Assembly: GCA_047975205.1 (NCBI GenBank)
Contig: JBKEDC010000018.1
Coordinates: 19,038-83,037, forward strand
Length of the DNA stretch: 64,000 nt
Reading direction: 5' to 3'
DNA from: JBKEDC01 sp047975205
Lineage (GTDB): Bacteria > Bacteroidota > Bacteroidia > Bacteroidales > Prolixibacteraceae
Shown here: positions 25,118-33,621 of the stretch, in pieces
Layout: the number at the start of each line of letters is the position of its first letter
Numbering within the stretch: position 1 is the first letter of the stretch
The notes under the pieces: generated by a model
What the model saw: the letters and a program-made list of their open reading frames with translations, nothing else
Told to the model about the DNA's origin: nothing
Databases searched by the model: none
Made by a program: the position numbers and the translations under genes

Positions 25118-26449
25118 TTATTTTTCAAATTCTTGTAATAATAGTTCTGAGAGTTTTGTACCTATCTTGCGTGCACCATATTTAGTAAAATGTAAGTAAT
25201 CATTTCTTGCCAAAGCAGGATTACTCTTTGTCCAGCTAACGATTCCACCTTCTTGTTTAATGTAATTATCTAAATCCCAAAATGCACAACCATATTGCAT
25301 GGCTATTTCATACTGTATCGCTTTGAGTGAAGCAATATTAGTGTAGGAAACAATACCTTTTGCAGTCCGGTGAGCGATGTCAGATATGCTGATAATTAAT
25401 ATTTGGGCATCAGGACACCATTTCTTTATCAGCTGTATTTGATTAATCGTTTGCTTTCGGAATACTTCATTTGTTTTTTTGCCGGCATATTTTATAACAT
25501 TCGCTCCGAATTGTAATATAAATAAATCGGGATTTAACGCATTGCACATGTTTAACATAGCTGTAGAATCAGATATGTTAAATAAGGGAGTGGCTTTCCC
25601 TCTTAGTGGAATATTGTCAACATAAACGCCATGAGAACCATCGAGAGATAAACATTCCATCTCAAAATAACCAGCGGCATTAACACTTACTTCGATATTA
25701 CCAGGTGTTTTCCCTAGTTTCAGACATGTAGTCTGCATGCTATCAGAACCTCCTAAACGATAATTGGAAATAGGTTGATTGTGACTTTTAATTGAAATTC
25801 TGCTGCTGTCTCCGGCAACAAAAAATAAGCGAAGCTGTTGGTAGTCTTCTTTAGGGTTTAAAGAATTTAACCTATTAATTTTTAGCCAAGCTTCTTGGTC
25901 GTTAGCACCAATAGAGGCATGCCGAAAAACTAAACTTTTATTACCCTTTGGAATAACCATTCTCTTACTCTGCTTCCAATTTTTAGATGTGCTTACTACC
26001 AGCTGGTGCAGGGTACTATAGTATTGATCGGCAGCAATAAGCCCGGGACCATTTCCACCATACTTATTTTGAAGATTTTCTCTCAAGGTGGAGGCTAGGA
26101 AATCACCTTCCAATTGAGAATCGCCCATGTAAAAGATACGTGCTGTTCGATTCAAACTGTCAGCTTGCATAAACCGATTAGCCAGTCCTTTGAAAATATT
26201 ATGATCTAACATTCTAATATTACTAGTAACAGTGTCATAAGGGAAAGACTGTTGTGTTAAATCATTTTCTTTGGGAGTCAAGCTAATCGTATCATTATCC
26301 TGCTCAACAGAAAGTTCTATATTTCCATTTTCATCAGTAGGGTTAGAAGAAGAGAAAGTATTCCAATTTAGTTGTTTTTCAACATACAAAGTAAACACAA
26401 TCAGTAATAATGTTAGGCCGATAAATATAAATGCTTTATAGGGTTTCAT
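25118..26449 (-). CDS. SGNH/GDSL-type acyltransferase or esterase, membrane-anchored
   Basis: This is a 443-residue protein with an N-terminal transmembrane anchor (FIFIGLTLLLIVFTLYV) and an exported SGNH domain. Catalytic blocks are seen in order: FYMGDSQLEGD with the nucleophile serine, a glycine region (YGGNGPGLI), ILQFGANV with the block III asparagine, and NDYLHFTKYG with the Asp-x-x-His pair. SGNH proteins paired with MBOATs either transfer the acyl group to the glycan (PatB, AlgX/J) or remove it. It lies between the lytic transglycosylase (22 bases) and the MBOAT gene (10 bases), so the three are probably co-expressed. Confidence 0.85.
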   Translation of the reverse strand: MKPYKAFIFIGLTLLLIVFTLYVEKQLNWNTFSSSNPTDENGNIELSVEQDNDTISLTPKENDLTQQSFPYDTVTSNIRMLDHNIFKGLANRFMQADSLNRTARIFYMGDSQLEGDFLASTLRENLQNKYGGNGPGLIAADQYYSTLHQLVVSTSKNWKQSKRMVIPKGNKSLVFRHASIGANDQEAWLKINRLNSLNPKEDYQQLRLFFVAGDSSRISIKSHNQPISNYRLGGSDSMQTTCLKLGKTPGNIEVSVNAAGYFEMECLSLDGSHGVYVDNIPLRGKATPLFNISDSTAMLNMCNALNPDLFILQFGANVIKYAGKKTNEVFRKQTINQIQLIKKWCPDAQILIISISDIAHRTAKGIVSYTNIASLKAIQYEIAMQYGCAFWDLDNYIKQEGGIVSWTKSNPALARNDYLHFTKYGARKIGTKLSELLLQEFEK

Positions 26450-26471
26450 AGTTGCAATAAATTTAAATAGG

Positions 26472-28172
26472 CTACTGCTTTTTTATTTTCAGTTTTTGCC
26501 CAACCTTAATGTTATTACTTTTCATGCCATTAACAGTCATTATGTTTTGAGCTGATATTCCCGGGAATCGTCGAGCGATAGACCAAAGGTTATCTCCACT
26601 TTTAACGGTGTAATATACCCATCCGTTTCCGGTAGTAACCTTTCCTGAGGCACCGCTGCCTGAGCTACTATTCGAGGAAATAAGTTTGGTGTGTGAATTA
26701 TTAGTATATTTTGAAGCAGTTCCCGAAGACACATAGATAGTCAGCTTTTGTCCTACTCTAATAAGATTACCTCGAATGTTATTCCAATACCGAAGATCGG
26801 ATACCTTTACGTGAAATCGTTCGGCAATAGCTCCAATAACATCGCCGCTTTTTACAGTGTATTGTAATTTGTCTTTACCGCTAACGTGAACACCTCCTGA
26901 ATATCCCTGAGGTTTTTTAATCTCATTATTGGGAAAGTAGCTTTCTCTTTTGTAACTATACACGGAGTCTTCTAACTGTAAAAAATCATCAATCTTTTCA
27001 GTAGGCAAACATAAAGCATATTCATTGTTGGGTCGGGCAGGAATAATGTTAATTATGTATTGTGGGTTTAAGGCTTTAATCTCATCAGTCGAAATATTCA
27101 ATACTTTTGAGATTTGCTCAAAATTTAAATAATTATTCACCATTACTGTGTCTGTGGTTAATGGAAAATCGGGAAGCTTAGGTGATAGATCATGATCTTT
27201 GTAATAGTTCATAAAATAAGCAGCGGCAATAAACGCAGGTACATAACCGCGTGTTTCGCGGGGGAGGTAATAATACACATGCCAATAATCACGTTTACTT
27301 CCGGCTCTTCTAATAGCTTTATTCACATTTCCGGCACCACAGTTGTAAGCAGCAATTGCTAAATGCCAATCGCCGTAAATTCGATATAAATCAGCTAAGA
27401 ATCGGGCTGCTGCATCGGTTGCTTTTATGGGGTCACATCGTTCATCAACATAAGTATCTATTTCTAATCCATACATTTTACCTGTTCTATACATGAATTG
27501 CCATAATCCTTTAGCTCCTGCGTGTGAACGCACCGAAGAGTTGAGTGCTGATTCGATAATCGCCATGTATTTTAGTTCCTGAGGTAAACCGTACTTGTTA
27601 AAAGTTTCCTCAATCATGGGAAAGTAGTAGGTGGATAATCCTAATACGGCTTCTGCTGTACTCGGGCGACGTTGAGTGTATAATTCGATTACACTTTTGA
27701 CAGTTTTATTAAACGATAAATCAACATAAGAATCTATATTTTGTAGCCTGCTAATGTATAAGCTGTCCGGATAATCGACAGCTTTAGTGACACCTCTTTT
27801 GCTTTCTCCCCTAAAAAAGGAAGGATCGTAAGTGTGTTGAATAAGCCACGAGTTGTAAAGACTGTCAAACTTAGCATCGAAATAGGCTGCGATAGTGTCA
27901 TTGTTACTATTTATTGTAATATTTCGTACATGTAAGTTCGTTTGTTCTTTACTATTAGTTTCAATCACAACAGAATTGGTTTGTTCAGCAATACTGTCAA
28001 CTCTAGTTTCAATATTATCGACTTTAAATGTAGCTTCTTTTTCTAAGCGTTTTTGCTTTTTTAGCTCTCTACGTTCTTTTCGCGAGAGTTTATCCTGATT
28101 TGTGCTATTGGCATTCGTTGTCTGTATGGCAAAAAAACAGCATATGGCGAAAAGAAATATTCTTTGCATCAT
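26472..28172 (-). CDS. Membrane-bound lytic murein transglycosylase with LysM repeats (MltD-like)
   Basis: This 566-residue exported enzyme cleaves peptidoglycan glycan strands to 1,6-anhydro products. A signal peptide (residues 1-21) and a charged linker are followed by an SLT lysozyme-like domain (about 180-330) with the catalytic glutamate E207 in MAIIESALNSS and the diagnostic GAKGLWQFM and AIAAYNCGAGNVNKAI. Two LysM peptidoglycan-binding repeats follow (TVKSGDVIGAIAERF near 435 and TVKSGDNLWSIARRF at the C-terminus). Either of two adjacent ATG codons could start it. It begins 15 bases after the DUF5683 gene. Confidence 0.93.
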   Translation of the reverse strand: MMQRIFLFAICCFFAIQTTNANSTNQDKLSRKERRELKKQKRLEKEATFKVDNIETRVDSIAEQTNSVVIETNSKEQTNLHVRNITINSNNDTIAAYFDAKFDSLYNSWLIQHTYDPSFFRGESKRGVTKAVDYPDSLYISRLQNIDSYVDLSFNKTVKSVIELYTQRRPSTAEAVLGLSTYYFPMIEETFNKYGLPQELKYMAIIESALNSSVRSHAGAKGLWQFMYRTGKMYGLEIDTYVDERCDPIKATDAAARFLADLYRIYGDWHLAIAAYNCGAGNVNKAIRRAGSKRDYWHVYYYLPRETRGYVPAFIAAAYFMNYYKDHDLSPKLPDFPLTTDTVMVNNYLNFEQISKVLNISTDEIKALNPQYIINIIPARPNNEYALCLPTEKIDDFLQLEDSVYSYKRESYFPNNEIKKPQGYSGGVHVSGKDKLQYTVKSGDVIGAIAERFHVKVSDLRYWNNIRGNLIRVGQKLTIYVSSGTASKYTNNSHTKLISSNSSSGSGASGKVTTGNGWVYYTVKSGDNLWSIARRFPGISAQNIMTVNGMKSNNIKVGQKLKIKKQ

Positions 28173-28187
28173 TAGGTTTGAAATATT

Positions 28188-28841
28188 TTAAAATTGTAAT
28201 TGAACAACTACACCGGGATAATATTTCCCGGAGTGCTGAACAGGAGCTGCCCCCCATTTCATGGAAAGATCATCACTTATATCAAAGTTGAAAAAATGAG
28301 CATCTACAGCAGCATCAATAATTTGCAAAGCGTAAACTCCTACTGTGCAAATTATAAGTAAATCTCGATTTCTTCGAGCTGCTTCCTGAGCTTTATTTAA
28401 TCGATTACCGAATTGACTGAGCTGACTGGAATCCGTCCAATCCCAATTCCCTTCAATGTCTAAATCCATAAAGGAGTTAGTCATAGGGTCATCGTCAATA
28501 ATATCAGAATAAGCCTGCTTATATTTTACGTAATAGTTGTTATTGTAATTAATGAAATATCCTAAAGTAATGAATCCGCCATATAAGATGGGTACTTTCC
28601 ACCACTTTTTGTTATAAATCTGCCCTAGCCCGGGAAGAATGGCTGAATATATAGTGGCAAGATGTGCTGAGTGCTTTTTTATTTCAAGAGACTGATCAAT
28701 AGCTGTACTGTCAGAGGTAAAAGCAACACTATCTACCGGTACAACAATGGAATCTTTTTTTACTTCTTGTTGGGCACGAACTGATAGGCTTGTTAAAAGA
28801 AACAAGCAACAGCATAGTGATATATAAAGTAAGTTTTTCAA
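28188..28841 (-). CDS. DUF5683 family exported/membrane protein
   Basis: This is a 217-residue protein with a signal peptide (CCCLFLLTSLSVRA) and the DUF5683 hallmark AILPGLGQIYNKKWWKVPIL followed by one or two membrane-interacting helices (LYGGFITLGYFI, LLIICTVGVYALQIID). It is known to me from Bacteroidetes genomes in the same place, between parB and an MltD-like gene. The function is unknown, but the conserved position suggests an envelope role coupled to the transglycosylase. The gap to parB is 66 bases. Confidence 0.82.
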   Translation of the reverse strand: MKNLLYISLCCCLFLLTSLSVRAQQEVKKDSIVVPVDSVAFTSDSTAIDQSLEIKKHSAHLATIYSAILPGLGQIYNKKWWKVPILYGGFITLGYFINYNNNYYVKYKQAYSDIIDDDPMTNSFMDLDIEGNWDWTDSSQLSQFGNRLNKAQEAARRNRDLLIICTVGVYALQIIDAAVDAHFFNFDISDDLSMKWGAAPVQHSGKYYPGVVVQLQF

Positions 28842-28907
28842 ATTATTTTAGTGTGCAAAGTAAACAATTATACGCTAAACTATAGATTAAAGGTTATTGT
28901 TATTTTG

Positions 28908-29774
28908 TTATTTATCCAAAATGCTCATTATGCGTTCTAAATCATCGGTAGATGTAAATGGAATTGTTATTTTCCCTTTCCCTTTGTCATCCATACTAAA
29001 ATCAACTTTGCTGCTGAAATATTGGCTTAAATGATTCTTTAAATCGCTGAAAGCAGCCGGAAATTTTTCTTTAGCAGGTTTAGAGGTAATCGGCTTATTT
29101 TCTTTTAAAGATTTTACCAATTCCTCGGTTTTCCTTACCGATAGTTCTTGGCTGATAATTTGCCGGTAAATCTGCAGTTGCTCTTCCGGAGAATCTATAG
29201 TAACCAAGGCTCTTGCATGCCCCATTGAAATAATTCCTTCAATAATTCCCTTTTGTATTGAAGTAGAAAGTTTGAGCAATCGCAGATAGTTGGAAATAGT
29301 TGACCGTTTCTTACCCACACGTTCGCTTAACGTTTCTTGTGAAAGGTTATATTCTTCAATAAGTTGTTGATAGGATAGTGCGACCTCTATGGCATCAAGA
29401 TCTTCGCGTTGGATATTTTCAACCAAGGCCATTTCGCGCATACCTTCATCGGCAGCATCTCGGATATATGCCGGAACTGTTTTTAATCCTGCAATTTTAG
29501 AAGCTCGGAATCTCCGCTCTCCGGCAATGATTTGATATTTTTGGGCATTAATCTTGCGAAGAGTTATAGGCTGAATAATGCCTAGTTGTTTTATTGAAGT
29601 TGCAAGCTCATTGAGTGCTTCTTCATCAAAGTTGGTGCGAGGTTGGAAGGGATTAGCTTCAATGAAATCAATGTTAATTTCATTAATTGAGCCCGATTCC
29701 AAATTGACTTCGGGGGCAGGAGAGTTATCTATCAATGCGTTTAGTCCCCGTCCTAATCCTGTCTTCTTTGCCAT
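28908..29774 (-). CDS. parB: Chromosome partitioning protein ParB
   Basis: ParB binds parS sites near the origin, spreads as a CTP-dependent clamp and works with ParA in chromosome segregation. The 288-residue protein has the N-terminal ParA-contact peptide (KKTGLGRGLNALI), the CTP-binding boxes NPFQPR and GERRFRASK, ALVENIQREDLDAIE, and a helix-turn-helix (LSQETLSERVGKKRSTISNY). The C-terminal 40 residues should dimerise. It follows parA by 43 bases. No canonical parS (TGTTTCACGTGAAACA) was found in the window. Confidence 0.96.
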   Translation of the reverse strand: MAKKTGLGRGLNALIDNSPAPEVNLESGSINEINIDFIEANPFQPRTNFDEEALNELATSIKQLGIIQPITLRKINAQKYQIIAGERRFRASKIAGLKTVPAYIRDAADEGMREMALVENIQREDLDAIEVALSYQQLIEEYNLSQETLSERVGKKRSTISNYLRLLKLSTSIQKGIIEGIISMGHARALVTIDSPEEQLQIYRQIISQELSVRKTEELVKSLKENKPITSKPAKEKFPAAFSDLKNHLSQYFSSKVDFSMDDKGKGKITIPFTSTDDLERIMSILDK

Positions 29775-29817
29775 AATATTATAATCTTAGTAGCTTGTTG
29801 CAATTTTTTGTGTTCTG

Positions 29818-30594
29818 TTATTTTTGTGTAGCAGCATTGTTACGCAAAATTTCTTTTGCCAATAACATGTAGCTTTCAGCCCCTTTAGAGTTGGCATCGT
29901 ATAGAACTGCCGGAATACCGTAACTAGGTGCTTCGCTAAGCTTAATATTTCTGTTAATCAAGGTTTTAAAAACCATATCGTCGAAATGAGTTTGCACCTC
30001 TTCACGCACTTGATTAGCTAGGTTCAATCGGGAATCATACATGGTGAGCAAAAAGCCTTCAATGGCAAGCTCCGGATTCAAGCGAGATTGGATAATCTTG
30101 ATTGTATTCAGTAATTTACCTAAGCCTTCAAGTGCAAAATATTCACATTGCACCGGAATAATAATAGAATCGGCAGCAGTAAGAGCATTTACTGTGATCA
30201 GTCCCAAAGAAGGCGAACAATCAATAAATATATAATCATAGTCACCACTAACTTGATCGATAACGGAAGCCAAAACACGTTCTCTGTTATTGAGGTTTAG
30301 CATTTCGATTTCGGCACCTACCAAATCAATGTGAGACGGGATAATATGAAGTCCTTCAATTTCAGTTTTCAATATAGCCTTATGAGCGTCAGTTTCATCA
30401 ACCAAGCATTCGTAAATGCTCAATTGCACATTCTTCACATCATAACCTACCCCGGAAGTAGCATTTGCTTGTGGGTCGGCATCAATAATTAATACTTTCT
30501 GTTCAAGCACCGCTAAACTAGCAGCGAGGTTAATGGCCGTTGTCGTTTTTCCAACTCCACCTTTTTGGTTAGCTAATGCTATTACTTTACCCAT
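29818..30594 (-). CDS. parA: Chromosome partitioning ATPase ParA/Soj
   Basis: This is a 258-residue Walker-type ATPase that drives segregation with ParB. The deviant Walker A KGGVGKTT (residues 11-18), DADPQANAT, and FIDCSPSLG mark the family. I start at ATG 30594 (MGKVIALANQKGG), the normal family start, and not ten codons upstream. It is the first gene of a run of six minus-strand genes with gaps of 10-66 bases. A -7 box lies about 50 bases upstream, with a GTTTCA/TGAAAC inverted repeat between it and the start codon. Confidence 0.96.
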   Translation of the reverse strand: MGKVIALANQKGGVGKTTTAINLAASLAVLEQKVLIIDADPQANATSGVGYDVKNVQLSIYECLVDETDAHKAILKTEIEGLHIIPSHIDLVGAEIEMLNLNNRERVLASVIDQVSGDYDYIFIDCSPSLGLITVNALTAADSIIIPVQCEYFALEGLGKLLNTIKIIQSRLNPELAIEGFLLTMYDSRLNLANQVREEVQTHFDDMVFKTLINRNIKLSEAPSYGIPAVLYDANSKGAESYMLLAKEILRNNAATQK

Positions 30595-30617
30595 ATTGAT
30601 ATTTATCAGTTTAAAAT

Positions 30618-30637
30618 GTTTCAACTTTGGCTGAAAC
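30618..30637. promoter_or_regulatory. Inverted repeat in the parA leader (possible operator or degenerate parS)
   Basis: TGTTTCA and TGAAAC are separated by about eight bases (ACTTTGGC). The half-sites equal those of parS (TGTTTCA/TGAAACA), but the centre is longer than the parS palindrome. It lies just downstream of the predicted transcription start, a position suited to autoregulation by ParB. Confidence 0.35.
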
Positions 30638-30642
30638 GTTCA

Positions 30643-30650
30643 CAAAAATA
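30643..30650 (-). promoter_or_regulatory. -7 promoter box of the parA operon
   Basis: Minus-strand TATTTTTG, an exact TAnnTTTG match, 48 bases before the parA ATG. Confidence 0.5.
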
Positions 30651-31124
30651 ATACTTTTCAAATACTATCCATACGTAATTTATTAACAGGTTATACCTAA
30701 TTGCTTTTTAACATTAAATATACTAACTATAAATGACAATAATTTTATGAAGAGAATCTGTAAGAGGACGAAACTATTATAAAAGTGTTGATGCGTTTCC
30801 TTAGTTGATTGTTTTTACTTAATAATACTTATTTTGTTTAATAATCAGTAATTTATATTGTTCTTGCACGCTTAATCTGATTACATATCAGTTGAAAAAC
30901 ATATTTTTCAACTAATTCTTCCAAATGAATAGATAGATTTTTGTATTTTATTAGCTTTTATCCTGAAAGAAAGATAGGAAAATGCGTTTTGTTAATCATT
31001 TCTAATTATATAATGAAACAGATTTATCCTAATAGCAGCTTTTCTATAAAACTAATTGCAATACTAATCATGCATTTTATCTTCCTATAATATTCGGTTT
31101 ATGATGAAAGCGACTTTAAACATG

Positions 31125-31132
31125 TATCTTTG
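31125..31132 (+). promoter_or_regulatory. -7 promoter box of the UvrD/PcrA gene
   Basis: TATCTTTG, an exact match, 49 bases before the ATG at 31182. Confidence 0.6.
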
Positions 31133-31181
31133 CTTTTGCTAACAGAAATGAGATGCTTTCCAAGCATCATTAAATAACACC

Positions 31182-33473
31182 ATGAAATATTTAGAAGGAT
31201 TAAATCCGGCGCAGCGTCAAGCCGTTGAAAATATTAATGGACCATCACTTGTTATTGCCGGTGCAGGTTCAGGAAAAACTAGAGTATTAACGTTTAGAAT
31301 TGCACATCTAATAAATAATGGTGTGCCGCCAAGTGCTATTTTGGCTTTGACTTTTACTAATAAAGCTTCGCGCGAAATGCGGGAACGTATTTCATCTATA
31401 GTAGGAGAATCGGTGTCTCGCTACCTCTGGATGGGAACATTTCACTCTATCTTTTCTCGCATATTACGCGTAGAATCAGAACATATCGGTTATCCGTCGA
31501 ATTTTACTATTTATGATTCCTCAGAATCAAAGAGCTTGATCAAAACCATTCTAAAGAGTATGGATTTAAGCGATAAAGTATATAAACCTAATGTGGTGGC
31601 AAGTAGAATATCGGCAGCAAAAAATAATTTAATAACGAGCGATGTATATGCTGCACAAACGAGTCAAATAGAATATGATGCTAGCATACGAATGCCTAGA
31701 ATTACACAAATATATAAGGAATATACTAAACGTTGTGAGTTGGCAGCAGCCATGGATTTTGATGATTTATTACTAAAAACAAATATTCTATTTCGTGACC
31801 ATCCGGATATACTTGTAAAATATCAAAGTCGATTTGCCTACATATTGGTCGACGAGTATCAGGATACGAATTTTGCACAATACCTAATTGTTCGGAAATT
31901 AGCCGGCAAGCACAACAACATTTGTGTGGTGGGTGACGATGCTCAAAGTATTTATTCCTTTCGAGGGGCACAGATTGAGAACATCTTGAATTTTCAGAAA
32001 GATTACCCTAAACATCAGGTTTTTAAATTGGAACAAAACTATCGCTCTACTCAAACGATAGTAAATGCAGCAAATAGTGTTATTCAAAAGAATAGGCGTC
32101 AGCTTAAAAAGAATGTATTTTCAGAAAACGGACAGGGTAATAAAATAAAAGTATTTTCAGCGATTACCGACCATCAAGAGGGCATGCTGATTGCCGATGA
32201 GATTAGTAATACACATATGGGGCAATCGTATAAGTATGCAGATTATGCCATCTTATATCGAACAAACGCACAATCGCGTATTTTTGAAGAATCTCTTAGG
32301 AAGCGGAATATACCTTATAAAATGTATGGTGGTTTGTCATTCTACCAACGTAAAGAGATTAAAGACTTATTGGCTTATTTTCGCCTTGTTATTAATCCGC
32401 AAGATAATGAAGCTCTTAAGCGAATCATTAACTATCCAACTCGCGGTATTGGGGCAACAACTTTGGCAAAAGTAGAAAATGAAGCTATTGCACAAGCTTG
32501 TTCTATGTTTGAAGTTGTGTGCCAAACAGAAACAACTAATCCGATAAGTTTTAATAAAGGAACAACAGCAAAACTTATTGCTTTTAAAGAATTAATACAA
32601 AAATTTTCCGAAAGGAGTAGGGAGCTTGATGCCTATCAAACAGCGCAACTGATTAGCACTGAAACCAGCTTGCTTAAAGAACTGTATAACGATAAATCTC
32701 CTGAAGGATTAAGTAAGTTTGATAATATTCAGGAGCTTATGAATGGCATCCAAGAATTTGCCCAAAATGCCAAAGAGGAAGACTTGCCTCAAGGCTTGGA
32801 AAACTATATGGCAGATGTGGCCTTGCTTACCGATCAAGATAATGAAAGTGAAGAGGATCGAGATAAAGTTACCTTAATGACTATTCATGCATCAAAAGGT
32901 TTAGAGTTTAAGAATGTGTTTATTGTTGGAGTAGAACAAAATCTATTTCCATCGGTACCTCGAGGTTTACAAGTGTCGGCTGAAAGTTTTGAAGAGGAGA
33001 GAAGACTGTTTTATGTGGCACTAACTAGAGCCGAAGAGAATGCTTATTTAAGCTATGCAAAACAGCGTTATAAGTTTGGTAATTTAGAATTCTGTAATCC
33101 TAGTCAATTTATTTCAGAAATTGATCCCCAATATCTGGATTTGCCCGACGAAGAAGAGGTTATTTCTTTTGAGCTTGAAGATAGACGTCCTTCTGCTTCA
33201 TTGTCCATGACAAGCAGAATTAGAACTAATCCGCAAGCAATGAATCAAAAGCTTATGCAAATGCGTGCTGCTAAACAAAGGACTCAAAGTGCCGATGGTG
33301 ATGATCCTCGTAAGCTTCAAGTGGGTATGAAAGTTGAACACCAACGCTTTGGGATAGGAATCGTAGAAGCTATAGAGGGAGTATTCCCTAATTTAAAAGC
33401 AATAGTTGCGTTTGACTCCGTTGGGAAGAAGCAATTACTTACAAAATTTGCCAAACTAACAATTGTGGATTAA
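31182..33473 (+). CDS. UvrD/PcrA-type ATP-dependent DNA helicase
   Basis: This is a superfamily 1 3'-5' DNA helicase used in excision repair and in clearing replication obstacles. All SF1A motifs are visible in 763 residues: the Q-motif LNPAQRQAV, Walker A AGAGSGKT (26-33), ALTFTNKAS, LVDEYQDTNFAQY (Walker B), VVGDDAQSIYSFRGA, QNYRST, LMTIHASKGLEF and YVALTRAEE. The C-terminal ~45 residues (LQVGMKVEHQRFGIGIVE) form the tudor-like domain that PcrA/UvrD uses to contact RNA polymerase. It stands alone, with its own promoter and a hairpin terminator. Confidence 0.95.
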   Translation: MKYLEGLNPAQRQAVENINGPSLVIAGAGSGKTRVLTFRIAHLINNGVPPSAILALTFTNKASREMRERISSIVGESVSRYLWMGTFHSIFSRILRVESEHIGYPSNFTIYDSSESKSLIKTILKSMDLSDKVYKPNVVASRISAAKNNLITSDVYAAQTSQIEYDASIRMPRITQIYKEYTKRCELAAAMDFDDLLLKTNILFRDHPDILVKYQSRFAYILVDEYQDTNFAQYLIVRKLAGKHNNICVVGDDAQSIYSFRGAQIENILNFQKDYPKHQVFKLEQNYRSTQTIVNAANSVIQKNRRQLKKNVFSENGQGNKIKVFSAITDHQEGMLIADEISNTHMGQSYKYADYAILYRTNAQSRIFEESLRKRNIPYKMYGGLSFYQRKEIKDLLAYFRLVINPQDNEALKRIINYPTRGIGATTLAKVENEAIAQACSMFEVVCQTETTNPISFNKGTTAKLIAFKELIQKFSERSRELDAYQTAQLISTETSLLKELYNDKSPEGLSKFDNIQELMNGIQEFAQNAKEEDLPQGLENYMADVALLTDQDNESEEDRDKVTLMTIHASKGLEFKNVFIVGVEQNLFPSVPRGLQVSAESFEEERRLFYVALTRAEENAYLSYAKQRYKFGNLEFCNPSQFISEIDPQYLDLPDEEEVISFELEDRRPSASLSMTSRIRTNPQAMNQKLMQMRAAKQRTQSADGDDPRKLQVGMKVEHQRFGIGIVEAIEGVFPNLKAIVAFDSVGKKQLLTKFAKLTIVD

Positions 33474-33494
33474 TTGACCTTAGAATAAACAAAA

Positions 33495-33528
33495 AAACAG
33501 TCCTTATTTTGAATGATAAGGACTGTTT
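33495..33528. terminator. Bidirectional terminator between the helicase gene and the ostA operon
   Basis: AAACAGTCCTTAT pairs with ATAAGGACTGTTT (13 bp, eight-base loop). On the minus strand a long T-run follows, so it is strongest for the clpC-ostA operon. Confidence 0.8.
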
Positions 33529-33621
33529 CCTGTTTGATAATTATGACGCGATTATAGAATCAGATGATGCCGGTGTTATCGTTGCCTTTTTTAGCTTATC
33601 AGAATCTATGGGCTTTATTAA

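Larger units (their letters stand above)
30595..31181. other. 587-bp AT-rich divergent intergenic region
   Basis: This spacer separates parA (minus) and the UvrD-type helicase (plus). It contains the two promoters and one inverted repeat listed separately. I looked for clustered DnaA boxes and found none convincing, so there is no evidence that it is the replication origin. Confidence 0.6.

Noticed and set aside
30595..31181. Replication origin next to parAB
   Set aside because: No cluster of DnaA boxes, no dnaA gene and no canonical parS were found; AT-richness alone is common in this genome.
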